Assembly: GCA_900542625.1 (NCBI GenBank)
Contig: UQOH01000001.1
Coordinates: 1-64,000 of the forward strand
Direction: 5' to 3'
Origin: an uncultured Fusobacterium sp.
GTDB taxonomy: Bacteria > Fusobacteriota > Fusobacteriia > Fusobacteriales > Fusobacteriaceae
Length of the DNA: 64,000 bases
The position numbers were made by a program, and so were the translations under genes. Shown in pieces: positions 33,302 through 46,125 of the stretch. Below the pieces are notes generated by a model. It was not told where the DNA came from. It saw nothing but the letters and a program-made list of their open reading frames with translations, and searched no databases. Each line of letters opens with the position of its first letter. The first letter of the stretch is position 1.

Positions 33302-34228
33302 ATGAACAGAGAACATATAGTATTAAACAGTATTTTTTATCTTATACTTTCAGTATTTTTTATATATATTTTCGTGAGAGAAAAATATATTGTAGAAAAA
33401 ATAGCAAAATACAGAAACAGTTTTTCAGATAAGATAATAGGAATTTTTGGAATAAAAAAAGAGGGAGCCAAAAAAGCAGTTCATAAAGTTGTAAACGGAT
33501 GTGAGGCAGTAATTACAGCTGTTGTATTGGTGCTTATAATTCAAAGATTTTATATGGGTAATTTTGTTGTGCCTACTGGGTCAATGATACCCACAATAGT
33601 ACCAAAAGACAGACTTTTCGGCAATATGGTAGTGTATAAATTTAAAGCTCCTCAGAGAGAAGATATTGTTGTATTTAAAGAACCTGTTGAAGATAAAGTA
33701 CTTTATACAAAAAGAGTTATGGGACTTCCTGGAGAAAAAATAGAAATCAGAAAAAATCATCTGTTTGTTAACAACGAAGAGATAACAACAAGAGATTACA
33801 GTGCTCTTGGACAGCTTGAGCTGAATACTTGGACTGTGCCTAAAAAAGGAGATAAAATAGTTATTGAACCGGGAATGGATTATAATGCAGCTTATAATTC
33901 TGCCAATTATGATGTTGAAAAAGTACAGAAACTTATTGCGGAAAACGGAGCAGCAGTTGAAAAACTTCTTCCTGATTTAAGATTTTATGTAAACGGTGAA
34001 AGAACAGGAATGATTCTGGATTATATGCACGACGAAAATATTTTAAAGCAGATTATGGCAGGAGAAACTGTTGAAGTTGTTCTTGATGAAGACTGCTATT
34101 TTATGCTTGGAGATAACACTAACGGAAGTTATGATTCAAGATTCTGGGGATTTGTAAAAGACAGCAGAATAAGAGGAAAAGCTTTTGTAAGATTCTGGCC
34201 TTTAAACAGAATATCATTATTAAAATAA
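33302..34228 (+). CDS. lepB: Signal peptidase I
   Basis: Cleaves signal peptides of exported proteins at the inner membrane. The 308-residue protein has an N-terminal membrane helix (about 10-25), a second one (about 68-81), the catalytic serine S94 in PTGSMIPT and the general-base lysine K137 in YTKRVMGLPGE. The GDNTNGSYDSRFWGFV box near the C-terminus completes the family motifs. An insertion of about 60 residues between the lysine and the GDN box makes it larger than Gram-positive forms and close to proteobacterial LepB. Confidence 0.96.
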   Translation: MNREHIVLNSIFYLILSVFFIYIFVREKYIVEKIAKYRNSFSDKIIGIFGIKKEGAKKAVHKVVNGCEAVITAVVLVLIIQRFYMGNFVVPTGSMIPTIVPKDRLFGNMVVYKFKAPQREDIVVFKEPVEDKVLYTKRVMGLPGEKIEIRKNHLFVNNEEITTRDYSALGQLELNTWTVPKKGDKIVIEPGMDYNAAYNSANYDVEKVQKLIAENGAAVEKLLPDLRFYVNGERTGMILDYMHDENILKQIMAGETVEVVLDEDCYFMLGDNTNGSYDSRFWGFVKDSRIRGKAFVRFWPLNRISLLK

Positions 34229-34246
34229 TAAATTTTTGGAGTGAAA

Positions 34247-34669
34247 ATGCGTTATACAATTTGTGAAAATAACAGTTCAGAAGACATATACAAACTTGAA
34301 TCGGAAATTTTTAAAAATTCTGCATATACATTAAAGCAGATAGAGGATATAAACACAATGCCTGATATGTATAAAATAATTTCTGTGAAGATAGAAAATA
34401 ATATAACAGCAGGTTATGTAATTGTTTTTAATAACAGTGATTCTCTTGAAATAATGAAAATAGGAGTAAATCCTGAATACAGACAAAAGGGAATAGGAAC
34501 TATTCTTATAAATGAAATGAAAAAATCAAGAATGGGAATATTCCTTGAAGTCCGTGAAAATAATATCACTGCAATAGAGTTCTATAAGAAAAACGGCTTT
34601 AAAGAGGCTGGGAAAAGAAAGAATTATTATCGTGATACAGGAGAAGCAGCAATAATAATGGTATATTAA
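34247..34669 (+). CDS. rimI: RimI-like ribosomal-protein-alanine acetyltransferase
   Basis: A 140-residue GNAT enzyme. The motif A loop RQKGIGTILINEM (about 86-98) and the RimI-type LEVRENNITAIEFYKKNGFKEAGKRKNYY segment make RimI (acetylation of ribosomal protein S18) the best call. The ATG at 34247 is preferred to the GTG at 34241, which overlaps the GGAGTG site. It lies in an operon between lepB and purB. Confidence 0.85.
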   Translation: MRYTICENNSSEDIYKLESEIFKNSAYTLKQIEDINTMPDMYKIISVKIENNITAGYVIVFNNSDSLEIMKIGVNPEYRQKGIGTILINEMKKSRMGIFLEVRENNITAIEFYKKNGFKEAGKRKNYYRDTGEAAIIMVY

Positions 34670-34694
34670 TTTTTTTATTTATAAAGGAGTGTTA

Positions 34695-36128
34695 ATGGAA
34701 AACAATATTTATTCAAATCCACTGGTGGAGAGATACAGTTCAAAAGAGATGCTTGAGATATTCTCACCGCAGAATAAATTTTCTACATGGAGAAAACTTT
34801 GGACAGCTCTTGCTGAAAGTGAAAAAGAATTAGGGCTTAATATAACTGATGAGCAGATAGCTGAGATGAAAGAGCATATCTATGATATTGATTTTGAAAT
34901 GGCGAAAAAAAGGGAAAAAGAGGTAAGACATGATGTAATGTCACATGTTTATACTTTTGGAATGCAGGCAAAATCTGCAATGCCTATTATTCATCTTGGA
35001 GCAACAAGTGCTTATGTAGGAGATAACACAGACCTTATTCAGATAAAAGAAGCTCTTGCTGTTCTTAGAAAAGAAATGGTAAATGTAATGAATGAACTGT
35101 CAAAATTTGCAATGGAATACAAAGGTATGCCTACACTGGGATTTACACATTTTCAGGCAGCTCAGCTTACAACAGTAGGAAAAAGAGCAACTTTATGGCT
35201 GCAGAGTCTGCTTCTTGATTTTGAAGAACTGGAATTCAGAGATAAAACTTTAAGATTCAGAGGTGTAAAAGGAACAACAGGAACACAGGCAAGTTTTGAA
35301 GAACTTTTTGACGGAAATTTTGAAAAAGTAAAAACTCTTGATGAAATGGTAACAGCAAAAGCAGGGTTTGAAAAAAGATTTATGGTTGCAGGGCAGACTT
35401 ACGACAGAAAAATAGATTCAGAAATAATGAATCTTCTTTCTAATATAGCTCAGTCAGCTCATAAATTTACAAATGATTTAAGACTTTTACAGCATTTGAA
35501 AGAGCTGGAAGAGCCTTTTGAAAAAAATCAAATTGGTTCGTCTGCTATGGCATATAAAAGAAACCCTATGAGAAGTGAAAGAATATCTTCTCTTGCAAAA
35601 TTTGTAATAGCACTTCAGCAGAGTACAGCAATGACAGCATCAACTCAATGGTTTGAGAGAACTCTTGATGATTCTGCAAACAAAAGATTATCTCTGCCTC
35701 AGGCTTTTCTTGCAGTAGATGCAATACTTGTAATCTGGAAAAATATTTTGGACGGACTTGTAGTATATCCAAAAATGATAGAGAAACACATAATGGCAGA
35801 GCTTCCATTTATGGCAACAGAATATATAATAATGGAAGGTGTTAAAAACGGAGGAGACAGACAGGAACTTCATGAAAAAATAAGAGTTCATTCTATGGAA
35901 GCAGGAAAAATGGTAAAAGTTCACGGGCTTGAGAATGACTTGATTGAAAGAATAGTTAATGATCCAAGCTTTAATATAGATAAAGAAAAATTGAAAGAGA
36001 TATTAGCTCCGAAAAACTTTATCGGATTTGCAGAAGAGCAGACAGAAGAATTTGTAAATATAGAAATCAAACCTATTCTTGACAAATATGCAGAACTTTT
36101 AGGAATGAATTCAGATCTTAAGGTATAA
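34695..36128 (+). CDS. purB: Adenylosuccinate lyase
   Basis: Catalyses two purine steps: SAICAR to AICAR, and adenylosuccinate to AMP. The 477-residue protein of the fumarase/aspartase superfamily shows the signature SSAMAYKRNP (flexible loop with catalytic serine), TLGFTHFQAAQLTTVGKRA and LGATSAYVGDNTDL. The ATG at 34695 follows AAAGGAGTG; an in-frame GTG at 34689 overlaps this site. It is 2 bases before the next gene. Confidence 0.96.
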   Translation: MENNIYSNPLVERYSSKEMLEIFSPQNKFSTWRKLWTALAESEKELGLNITDEQIAEMKEHIYDIDFEMAKKREKEVRHDVMSHVYTFGMQAKSAMPIIHLGATSAYVGDNTDLIQIKEALAVLRKEMVNVMNELSKFAMEYKGMPTLGFTHFQAAQLTTVGKRATLWLQSLLLDFEELEFRDKTLRFRGVKGTTGTQASFEELFDGNFEKVKTLDEMVTAKAGFEKRFMVAGQTYDRKIDSEIMNLLSNIAQSAHKFTNDLRLLQHLKELEEPFEKNQIGSSAMAYKRNPMRSERISSLAKFVIALQQSTAMTASTQWFERTLDDSANKRLSLPQAFLAVDAILVIWKNILDGLVVYPKMIEKHIMAELPFMATEYIIMEGVKNGGDRQELHEKIRVHSMEAGKMVKVHGLENDLIERIVNDPSFNIDKEKLKEILAPKNFIGFAEEQTEEFVNIEIKPILDKYAELLGMNSDLKV

Positions 36129-36130
36129 TT

Positions 36131-36670
36131 ATGGAAGAGATAAAAAAATTAAAAGATAATGATATAAGAAGAGAGAAATATCTGATATTTTTAATTCTTC
36201 TTTCTCTTTATCTTTCTCTTGCAGAGGCAGTTATACCAAAACCTTTTCCGTGGCTTAAAATAGGGCTTTCAAATATAGGAACTTTAATAGCGTTGGAAAA
36301 GTTTGATAAAAAAATGGCAGCGGAAGTTGTAATATGCAGAATAGTAATTCAGGGAATAATGATAGGAACTTTATTCAGTCCCGGATTTATTATAAGTCTT
36401 GTATCAGGAGTTGTAAGTGTCTGCATAATGATTTTGTTATATAATTTCAGAAATAGACTGAGCCTTATATCTATAAGTATTTTTTCAGCATTGATACATA
36501 ATTTTACGCAGCTTGTAGTAGTCTATTTTCTGCTTTTTAGAAATATGAATATAAACTCAAAATATGTGATGCTTTTTGTAACAGGTTTTCTTTTTCTTGG
36601 ATGCCTTGCAGGAGCAGTGACAGGATTTATTGGGGAAAAATTATCACTTAGAAGGAGTTGTTTTAAATGA
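36131..36670 (+). CDS. Gx transporter / heptaprenyl diphosphate synthase component I family membrane protein
   Basis: A 179-residue membrane protein with about five hydrophobic segments. The sequence LSLAEAVIPKPFPWLKIGLSNIG resembles the family annotated as heptaprenyl diphosphate synthase component I, or more recently Gx transporter family, whose members look like ECF-type substrate-binding membrane proteins. The function is not settled. It overlaps glmM by 4 bases (ATGA), so the two are translationally coupled. Confidence 0.8.
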   Translation: MEEIKKLKDNDIRREKYLIFLILLSLYLSLAEAVIPKPFPWLKIGLSNIGTLIALEKFDKKMAAEVVICRIVIQGIMIGTLFSPGFIISLVSGVVSVCIMILLYNFRNRLSLISISIFSALIHNFTQLVVVYFLLFRNMNINSKYVMLFVTGFLFLGCLAGAVTGFIGEKLSLRRSCFK

Positions 36671-38025
36671 GAAAATACTTTGGAACAGATGGAGTAAGAG
36701 GAGAGGCAAACAGAGAACTTACAGCAGAACTTGCTATGAAACTTGGTTATGCCCTTGGATATTATTTAAGAAAAGCCAATCCAGACAAAAAGAAAATAAA
36801 AGTTATTATGGGTTCTGATACAAGAATATCAGGATATATGCTTAGATCAGCTTTAACAGCAGGTCTTAATGCTATGGGAATAAACATTGATTTCGTTGGG
36901 GTTATACCAACTCCGGGAGTAGCTTTTATTACTCAGGCAAAAGGGGCAGAAGCAGGAATTATGATTTCAGCATCACACAACCCTGCAAAAGATAATGGAA
37001 TAAAAATATTTGCAAAAGACGGATGCAAACTTCCTGATGAAGTAGAATTAGAACTTGAAAGATTAATAGACAGCTATGCAGAGCTTACAGCAGATCCTCT
37101 TCCTGGAGATGCAGTTGGTAAATTCAAATATGCAGAAGATGACTATATTTTATACAGAGATCACCTAAAATCAATAGTGAAAGGTGATTTTTCTGGAATG
37201 AAAATAATCTTAGATGCTGCAAACGGATCTGCATACAGAGCAGCTAAAGATGTATTTCTTTCTTTAGGAGCAGAAATCGTTGTAATAAATGACGCTCCAA
37301 ACGGAACAAATATAAACGTAAGATGCGGTTCTACACACCCTGAAATACTTTCAAAAGTAGTTATGGGATATGAAGCAGATTTAGGGCTTGCTTATGACGG
37401 AGACGCAGACAGACTTATAGCTGTTGACAGAAACGGAAAAATAGTAGACGGAGATAAAATAATAGCAACTCTTGCAGTTGATATGAAAAAGAAAAATACT
37501 CTTGTAAACAACAGAGTTGTTACAACAGTAATGAGCAACATGGGACTTGAATCATTCCTTAATGACAATGGAATAGTTCTTGTAAGAGCAAATGTTGGTG
37601 ACAGATATGTTCTTGAAAAAATGAAGAGTCAAGGGCTTAATATAGGTGGAGAACAGTCAGGACACATTATTCTTCTTGATTATGGAACAACAGGAGACGG
37701 TATCCAATCTTCATTAAAACTTGTTGAAGTTATAAGAGACAGCGGAAAAACTCTTGATGAACTTGTAGGAATGATACCTGAATGGCCTCAGGTTTTAATC
37801 AATGTAAGGGTTGACAATGTTAAGAAAAATTTATGGAATAAAAATGAACAGGTGGTTTCTTTCATAAATAAAAAAGAAGAAGAAATGGGAGATGAAGGAA
37901 GAGTATTGGTAAGAACTTCCGGAACAGAGCCTATAGTAAGGGTAATGGTAGAAGGAAAAGATGCTGATGCTGTAAAATCTATTGCAGAAGAAATAGCTGA
38001 AGTAGTAAGAAAAGAATTAGCATAA
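36667..38025 (+). CDS. glmM: Phosphoglucosamine mutase
   Basis: Converts glucosamine 6-phosphate to glucosamine 1-phosphate for UDP-GlcNAc, hence for peptidoglycan and lipopolysaccharide. The 452-residue protein of the phosphohexomutase family has the phosphoserine loop ISASHNPAKDNGIK (active serine S103), the metal loop DGDADR (YDGDADRLI near 243) and the sugar-specificity loop GGEQSGH near 327, with a C-terminal RTSGTEP phosphate-binding loop. It starts in overlap with the previous gene. Confidence 0.97.
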   Translation: MRKYFGTDGVRGEANRELTAELAMKLGYALGYYLRKANPDKKKIKVIMGSDTRISGYMLRSALTAGLNAMGINIDFVGVIPTPGVAFITQAKGAEAGIMISASHNPAKDNGIKIFAKDGCKLPDEVELELERLIDSYAELTADPLPGDAVGKFKYAEDDYILYRDHLKSIVKGDFSGMKIILDAANGSAYRAAKDVFLSLGAEIVVINDAPNGTNINVRCGSTHPEILSKVVMGYEADLGLAYDGDADRLIAVDRNGKIVDGDKIIATLAVDMKKKNTLVNNRVVTTVMSNMGLESFLNDNGIVLVRANVGDRYVLEKMKSQGLNIGGEQSGHIILLDYGTTGDGIQSSLKLVEVIRDSGKTLDELVGMIPEWPQVLINVRVDNVKKNLWNKNEQVVSFINKKEEEMGDEGRVLVRTSGTEPIVRVMVEGKDADAVKSIAEEIAEVVRKELA

Positions 38026-38068
38026 TAAAATAATATAAAAACAGCATAAAAAATAGGGAGAAAATATA

Positions 38069-38785
38069 ATGTATAAAAATTTTTCTAAAGTTTATGACAA
38101 ATTCATGGAAATCTGCGACTATAGTGAGTGGGTGAAAATTATAGAAAATTATATTTCTGAATATAACCCTCTTGGAAAAAAAGTTTTGGATCTGGGCTGC
38201 GGAACAGGAAGTACACTTGTGAGAATGAGTGATAAATATCAGTGTTCAGGGCTGGATTTGTCAGAAGAGATGCTTAAAAGAGCCAAGATAAAATTAAAGG
38301 GAAAGGATATTCCTTTATTTTTAGGTGACATGAGAGAGTTTGATACTGGAGAAAAATATGACATTATATTTTCTTTTTTTGATACAGTAAATCATCTTTC
38401 AGGAACTCAGGATTTGTTAGATCTGTTTATAAGTGTAAAAAATTCTCTTAATCCAAATGGAATTTATGTTTTTGATGTTGTGGACAGAGAGTTTATGAAT
38501 AAGATGTTTGCAAATGGAGTTTATGCAGATATCAGAAAAGATTTTGCTGTTATCTGGGAAGATTTCTATGATGAAGAACTGAACCTTGATCAGATAGAAG
38601 CATCATATTTCATAAAAAATAAAAATAAGACTTATGACAGGTACAATGAGTATTATGAAAAAAGAATTTTTACACAGGAAGAGATATGTTCTTGTGCTGT
38701 AAGTGCGCAGCTTTTGGTAAAAAAAATAGATATAAATGATGAAATTGCAGGAAAAAGATATTTTTATATTCTGCAAAGCCTGTAA
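38069..38785 (+). CDS. Class I SAM-dependent methyltransferase
   Basis: A 238-residue methyltransferase with the motif I glycine loop VLDLGCGTGSTL (about 39-50), GLDLSEEMLKRAK (motif II) and a catalytic-like IIFSFFDTVNHL segment. It resembles small-molecule or tRNA-type methyltransferases that follow housekeeping genes; the substrate is unknown. It has a GGGAG site and lies 43 bases after glmM. Confidence 0.9.
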   Translation: MYKNFSKVYDKFMEICDYSEWVKIIENYISEYNPLGKKVLDLGCGTGSTLVRMSDKYQCSGLDLSEEMLKRAKIKLKGKDIPLFLGDMREFDTGEKYDIIFSFFDTVNHLSGTQDLLDLFISVKNSLNPNGIYVFDVVDREFMNKMFANGVYADIRKDFAVIWEDFYDEELNLDQIEASYFIKNKNKTYDRYNEYYEKRIFTQEEICSCAVSAQLLVKKIDINDEIAGKRYFYILQSL

Positions 38786-38838
38786 AAATTAAATATTTTG
38801 TACTAAAATAAATGTAAAAATTTTTATTTCGAAAAAAT

Positions 38839-38859
38839 ATGACCTTAGGGTCATTTTTT
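38839..38859 (+). terminator. Terminator before the ATP synthase operon
   Basis: ATGACC / GGTCAT with TTAG loop and flanking A/U run (38839-38854, then TTTTT). It separates the purB-glmM-methyltransferase unit from the atp operon. Confidence 0.8.
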
Positions 38860-38909
38860 AGAACAATATTTAATTCGTAATAAAAAAAGCTTTTAGAAAG
38901 GAAGAAAAA

Positions 38910-39122
38910 ATGTTAAAATTTGATAAAGACTTTTTTAAGTACCTGTCCCTTTTAGGAACTTTGGGATTTATCATAATGGGAAATATTTTAGTATCTCTTG
39001 CTTTATACAGATATATAATAGCAAAGTATATATATGAAAGCCCGGTTCTTTTTATAATATTTCTTCTTCTGGGAGTACTCAGCGGGTTTTACAGTGTATA
39101 TCAGCAGATTATGAAAAAATAA
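38910..39122 (+). CDS. AtpZ-like small membrane protein
   Basis: A 70-residue protein with two membrane helices (about residues 15-38 and 45-63), of the AtpZ/AtpI-like type found at the head of many F-ATPase operons. It is thought to help assemble the c-ring or move Mg2+/Ca2+. Call is from size, topology (two helices with short loop) and position before the atp genes; no catalytic motif exists. The start follows AAAGGAAG. Confidence 0.75.
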   Translation: MLKFDKDFFKYLSLLGTLGFIIMGNILVSLALYRYIIAKYIYESPVLFIIFLLLGVLSGFYSVYQQIMKK

Positions 39123-39197
39123 ATCTTGACTTTAAACCTGATTTAAGGATTAAAATTGTTCTGAAAAGTTATTGATAAATACAAAGAAAGGCTCAAT

Positions 39198-39578
39198 ATG
39201 GAAGATATAAAAAATGTAATAAGAAGAAGTTTTATTACTTCCGGATTAATAATTATATATGGACTTATATTAAGAGAAAAAATAATCTGTATTGGAATGT
39301 TTGGAGGATCTCTGCTTTCCATACTTACATTTTATATGCTCTGCCTTGATGTGAAAGCAACAGTGGCAAAAGGCGGAGGTTCCTACAAAGCAGGAATGTT
39401 AAGTTATATAAAAAGATATGTGATTTACGGAGCTGCAATGGGAGCTGCAGCTTATTTTTTCGGAATAGGAATGTTGTTAAGTACCGCCATTGGATTATTG
39501 AATGTTAAATTTAATATATTGATAATGGTTTTATATAAAAATATTCAAAGTTTTAAAAAGAAGTACTTAAAGAAATAA
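39198..39578 (+). CDS. atpI: ATP synthase subunit I (AtpI-like)
   Basis: A 126-residue membrane protein with about four hydrophobic segments, the usual place and size of the ATP synthase I protein that helps build the c-ring. Sequence conservation in this family is weak, so the call leans on position directly before atpB. It begins with AAAGG as ribosome binding site and ends 15 bases before atpB. Confidence 0.78.
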   Translation: MEDIKNVIRRSFITSGLIIIYGLILREKIICIGMFGGSLLSILTFYMLCLDVKATVAKGGGSYKAGMLSYIKRYVIYGAAMGAAAYFFGIGMLLSTAIGLLNVKFNILIMVLYKNIQSFKKKYLKK

Positions 39579-39593
39579 GAGAGGAGGGTTTAT

Positions 39594-40714
<1,121 letters not shown>

Positions 40715-40770
40715 AAACTAGATAAATTAATCAGAAAAAAATTAATTAATCTAGGAAGGAGGTAATAATC

Positions 40771-41283
40771 TTGGCACCACAAAATATGCCTGCAATATCA
40801 ATTGATATAAATATGCTTTGGCAGATTATAAACTTCTTTATTTTAATAGTTATCTTCAACAAATATTTAAAACATCCTTTAAAAAGAATCATAAAGGAAA
40901 GACAGGCTAAAATAGCAGGAGATTTGGAAGAAGCAAAAAAAGATAAAGAAACTGCTAAAGAATCAAAGCAACAAGCAGAAGAAATCTTAAAGAAAGCTAG
41001 AATGGAAGCACACAAAATAGTTGCTTTATCAGAAAAGAAAGCTGACGAAAGAAAAGAAGAAATTTTAAAAGAGGCTACAATTCAAAGAGATAAGATTTTA
41101 AAAAGTGCTGAAGTAGAAGTAAGTAAGATGAAAGCAAGAGCAAGAGATGTCATAAGAGAAGAGATGCAGACTCTTGCAGTTCAGCTTGCAGAAAAAATTA
41201 TTACTGAAAAATTAGATTCTAAAGCCGGAAATCTGTTAATAGATGACTTTATCGACAAGGTAGGGGAAGCAGATGACAGATAA
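40771..41283 (+). CDS. atpF: ATP synthase subunit b (TTG start)
   Basis: The peripheral stalk subunit: one N-terminal membrane helix (about 15-33, WQIINFFILIVIFNKYL) and a long charged coiled coil. It is 170 residues when the TTG at 40771 is used; this is supported by a perfect AAGGAGGT site 7 bases upstream and by the MAPQNMPAISIDINM N-terminus, which resembles that of Ilyobacter. An internal ATG at 40786 lacks such a site. It overlaps atpH by 11 bases. Confidence 0.94.
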   Translation: MAPQNMPAISIDINMLWQIINFFILIVIFNKYLKHPLKRIIKERQAKIAGDLEEAKKDKETAKESKQQAEEILKKARMEAHKIVALSEKKADERKEEILKEATIQRDKILKSAEVEVSKMKARARDVIREEMQTLAVQLAEKIITEKLDSKAGNLLIDDFIDKVGEADDR

Positions 41284-41800
41284 CCAAGTAGGAAGAAGAT
41301 ATGCAGAAGCAATTTTCGAAATAGCAGAATCTAATAACAGTGTAAAAAATGTTTACGAAGCACTAAACAGCCTAATGGAATCTTATAAAACAGATAAAGA
41401 TTTTAAGAACTTTATTGATCATCCGTTAATTACAAATGAGGAGAAAAAAGAGGCTCTTGAAAAAATTTATCACAAAGAAAATGAAGAGGTAAAGCATATA
41501 ATATTTTATCTTTTAGATAAAAACAGAATAGCAAATATCAGAGAGATAGTTGCTGAGTATCTGAAAATTTATTATGCTAAAAATCAGATACTTGATGTTG
41601 AGGCTACTTTCGCTGTAAAACTTTCAAAAGAGCAGAGAGAGAGACTTATACAAAAACTTGAAATGAAAACAAAGAAAAAGATAAACCTAGTAGAAAAAGT
41701 AGATGCCAGCATAATCGGCGGAGGAATTCTTAAAATCGGTGACAGAATAATAGACGGTACAGTAAGAACTCAGCTTGATTCTCTGGTTAAATCGCTATAG
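41273..41800 (+). CDS. atpH: ATP synthase subunit delta
   Basis: Joins the F1 head to the peripheral stalk. The 175-residue protein has the N-terminal helical bundle (GRRYAEAIFEIAE) and the C-terminal family motif DASIIGGGILKIGDRIIDGTVR (about 144-165). It starts within the end of atpF, so translation is coupled. Confidence 0.95.
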   Translation: MTDNQVGRRYAEAIFEIAESNNSVKNVYEALNSLMESYKTDKDFKNFIDHPLITNEEKKEALEKIYHKENEEVKHIIFYLLDKNRIANIREIVAEYLKIYYAKNQILDVEATFAVKLSKEQRERLIQKLEMKTKKKINLVEKVDASIIGGGILKIGDRIIDGTVRTQLDSLVKSL

Positions 41801-41829
41801 GAAATACACATAAATCGGAGGTGTAATCG

Positions 41830-43332
41830 TTGAATATCAGACCAGAAGAGGTAAGTAACATAATTAGAACTGAAATAGAAAATTATAAAAAAAGCCTCGA
41901 TGTAAAAACTTCAGGTTCTGTATTGGAAGTAGGAGACGGTATAGCTAGAATATATGGTCTTAGCAACGCTAAAGCAGGAGAACTTCTAGAATTTACTGAT
42001 GGAATAATGGGAATGGTTCTTAACCTTGAAGAAAACAATGTAGGAGCCGTTATTCTTGGAGATTTTTCTCAAATAAAAGAGGGAAGTGAAGTAAAAGCAA
42101 CAGGAAGAATAGTTTCTGTTCCTGCTGGAGAAAACTTCTTAGGAAGAGTAGTAAATGCTTTAGGTCAGCCAATAGATGGAAAAGGTGACATTGAAGCAGT
42201 TAAATACATGGATATGGAAAGAAAAGCCTCTGGAATAATTTCCAGAAAACCAGTATTTGAACCTTTACAAACAGGAATCAAATCAATAGACGGAATGGTA
42301 CCTATTGGAAGAGGACAAAGAGAACTTATAATAGGTGACAGACAGACAGGAAAAACTGCCATAGCTATTGACGCTATCATCAATCAAAAAGGTACAGGAG
42401 TAAAATGTATCTATGTTGCAATCGGGCAGAAAAGATCTACTGTTGCTCAAATCTATAAAAAATTAGAAGATCACGGTGCTATGGAATATACTACAATCGT
42501 AGCAGCTACTGCGTCTGAAGCAGCGCCATTACAATATATGGCTCCTTACGCAGGTGTAGCTATGGGAGAATATTTTATGGACAAAGGTGAACATGTTTTA
42601 ATAATATATGATGACCTTTCTAAACACGCTGTGGCTTACAGAGAAATGTCACTATTATTAAAAAGACCGCCTGGAAGAGAAGCTTATCCTGGAGACGTCT
42701 TCTATCTTCACTCAAGACTTCTTGAAAGAGCAGCAAAATTATCTGACGAATTAGGAGGAGGTTCTATAACAGCACTTCCAATAATTGAAACTCAGGCTGG
42801 GGACGTATCAGCATATATTCCTACAAACGTAATTTCAATTACAGACGGTCAGATTTTCCTTGACTCTCAATTATTCAATTCAGGATTCAGACCTGCAATT
42901 GACGCAGGAATATCTGTATCAAGGGTTGGAGGTTCTGCACAAATAAAAGCTATGAAGCAGGTTGCTGCAAAAGTTAAACTTGAACTTGCTCAATATACAG
43001 AGCTTTTAACATTTGCCCAATTTGGTTCAGATCTTGATAAAGCTACTAAAGCTCAGCTTGAAAGAGGACACAGAATAATGGCTGTTTTAAAACAGGCTCA
43101 AAATAAACCATATGCAGTAGAGAAACAGGTTATTTCTTTCTTCACTGTAACAAATGGATTCTTAGACAGTATTCCTGTTGATGATGTGCACAGATTTGAA
43201 AGCGAGTTATTAAAAGAACTTGAAAATACAACTACAATTTTAGATGAAATAAGAGAGAAAAAAGCACTTGATAAAGAGCTTGAGGCTAAAATTACAGAGG
43301 CAATAAACGCATTCAAAAAGAATTTTAATTAA
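41830..43332 (+). CDS. atpA: ATP synthase subunit alpha (TTG start)
   Basis: The regulatory, non-catalytic nucleotide-binding subunit of F1. The 500-residue protein has Walker [12 protein letters not shown] (about 168-178), Walker B-like [10 protein letters not shown], and the signature [14 protein letters not shown] with its arginine finger. The TTG at 41830 sits 6 bases after CGGAGGTG, and the N-terminus [13 protein letters not shown] fits the family; no ATG occurs near. Confidence 0.97.
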   Translation: MNIRPEEVSNIIRTEIENYKKSLDVKTSGSVLEVGDGIARIYGLSNAKAGELLEFTDGIMGMVLNLEENNVGAVILGDFSQIKEGSEVKATGRIVSVPAGENFLGRVVNALGQPIDGKGDIEAVKYMDMERKASGIISRKPVFEPLQTGIKSIDGMVPIGRGQRELIIGDRQTGKTAIAIDAIINQKGTGVKCIYVAIGQKRSTVAQIYKKLEDHGAMEYTTIVAATASEAAPLQYMAPYAGVAMGEYFMDKGEHVLIIYDDLSKHAVAYREMSLLLKRPPGREAYPGDVFYLHSRLLERAAKLSDELGGGSITALPIIETQAGDVSAYIPTNVISITDGQIFLDSQLFNSGFRPAIDAGISVSRVGGSAQIKAMKQVAAKVKLELAQYTELLTFAQFGSDLDKATKAQLERGHRIMAVLKQAQNKPYAVEKQVISFFTVTNGFLDSIPVDDVHRFESELLKELENTTTILDEIREKKALDKELEAKITEAINAFKKNFN

Positions 43333-43346
43333 AAAGAGGTGAGAAC

Positions 43347-44198
43347 ATGGCTGGTTCTGGAGAAATAAAAACTAGAATAAAAAGCGTCCAGTCTACTCAT
43401 CAGATTACAAAGGCTATGGAAATCATTTCCACAACAAAGTTTAAAAAATTTGCAGGAATAGTTGCAAAATCAAGACCTTACTCTGAAAGCATACATGAAA
43501 TATTAAGAAATATTGCAGCAGGAGTAAAGGCTGAAAAACATCCTCTTTTTGACGGTAAAGATGAAGTTAAAAAAATAGGGGTTATTGTGATGACATCAGA
43601 CAGAGGTCTTTGCGGAAGTTTTAACAGTAACACTCTTAAAAAGTTAAAAGAGTTTGAAAATGAGCATGTTGGAAAAGAAGTCTCTGTAATAGCAATAGGT
43701 AAAAAAGGAAGAGATTACTGCGTAAAAAGAAATTACGACCTTAAAGCAGAATATGTACAGCTTATTCCTGAAACAATGTTTGAAAAAGCAAAAGAGATAA
43801 GTGAAAATATAGTAGAATATTACTATGCAGACATATTTGATGAGGTTTATGTAATTTACAATAAGTTTGTATCAGCTTTAAGATGCGATCTTACAGTAAA
43901 AAAACTTATCCCTATTGAAAGAGTAGAAACAGACACTAACACACCATATATATTTGAACCTGATGCAGAAACAATTCTGTCAAGCTTACTTCCAAAGTAC
44001 TTGAACATAGAGCTATATCAGGCAATACTAGACAACACAGCTAGTGAGCACTCATCTAGAAAAAATTCGATGAAGAATGCCACTGAAAACGCTGAAGAGA
44101 TGATGAAAGAATTAAATCTTCAATACAACAGAGAAAGACAGGCTGCAATCACTCAGGAAATCACTGAGATTGTCGGAGGAGCAGCTGCATTAAAATAA
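43347..44198 (+). CDS. atpG: ATP synthase subunit gamma
   Basis: The central shaft of F1, 283 residues. The N-terminal helix [20 protein letters not shown] and the C-terminal [20 protein letters not shown] with [19 protein letters not shown] form the coiled coil characteristic of the family. The start at 43347 follows AGAGGTGAG. Confidence 0.97.
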   Translation: MAGSGEIKTRIKSVQSTHQITKAMEIISTTKFKKFAGIVAKSRPYSESIHEILRNIAAGVKAEKHPLFDGKDEVKKIGVIVMTSDRGLCGSFNSNTLKKLKEFENEHVGKEVSVIAIGKKGRDYCVKRNYDLKAEYVQLIPETMFEKAKEISENIVEYYYADIFDEVYVIYNKFVSALRCDLTVKKLIPIERVETDTNTPYIFEPDAETILSSLLPKYLNIELYQAILDNTASEHSSRKNSMKNATENAEEMMKELNLQYNRERQAAITQEITEIVGGAAALK

Positions 44199-44201
44199 TA
44201 A

Positions 44202-45617
<1,416 letters not shown>

Positions 45618-45619
45618 TT

Positions 45620-46027
45620 ATGGCGAACTTTAGACTTGAAATAGTTGGACCAGCAGGAAAAATTTATTCTAAAGATGTTGAGTTTGTTCTTGTAAGAACA
45701 ACAGAAGGAGATATGGGAATACTTCCTAACCACTCACCTTTCGTTGCAGCTCTTGCAATAGGTGAGATGATGGTAAGAGAGGAAAAAGGAAAAGAGATTT
45801 CTTACTATGTTTCTGAAGGATTTTTAGAAATAAATAATAATAAGGTTATAATTTTGGCAGACGAGGCAATGCTTTCAACAGATATTGATATTGAGGCTGC
45901 CAGAAAAGAGGCTGCTCTTGCTGAAGAAAAACTGAAAAAACTGAGTGAGGATAAAACTATTCTTATGACACAAAAATCTTTACACGAAGCACTTGTAAAG
46001 ATAAATATAGCAGAAAAATTGTTATAA
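45620..46027 (+). CDS. atpC: ATP synthase subunit epsilon
   Basis: The F1 subunit that binds the shaft to the c-ring and controls ATP hydrolysis. The 135-residue protein has the N-terminal beta sandwich (VRTTEGDMGILPNHSPFVAAL, about 27-47) and a C-terminal helical hairpin. The start is 2 bases after the atpD stop. A terminator follows. Confidence 0.96.
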   Translation: MANFRLEIVGPAGKIYSKDVEFVLVRTTEGDMGILPNHSPFVAALAIGEMMVREEKGKEISYYVSEGFLEINNNKVIILADEAMLSTDIDIEAARKEAALAEEKLKKLSEDKTILMTQKSLHEALVKINIAEKLL

Positions 46028-46037
46028 TAAAAAATAT

Positions 46038-46075
46038 AAACAGGATTGAGATTATATAATTTCAGTCCTGTTTTT
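46038..46075 (+). terminator. Terminator of the ATP synthase operon
   Basis: AAACAGGATTGAGATT pairs (with G-U) with AATTTCAGTCCTGTTTTT, followed by a U run. Confidence 0.85.
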
Positions 46076-46125
46076 ACTTAATTAGGAAAGCATAGGTTTT
46101 TAAATTATATAAAAAATAAGAGATT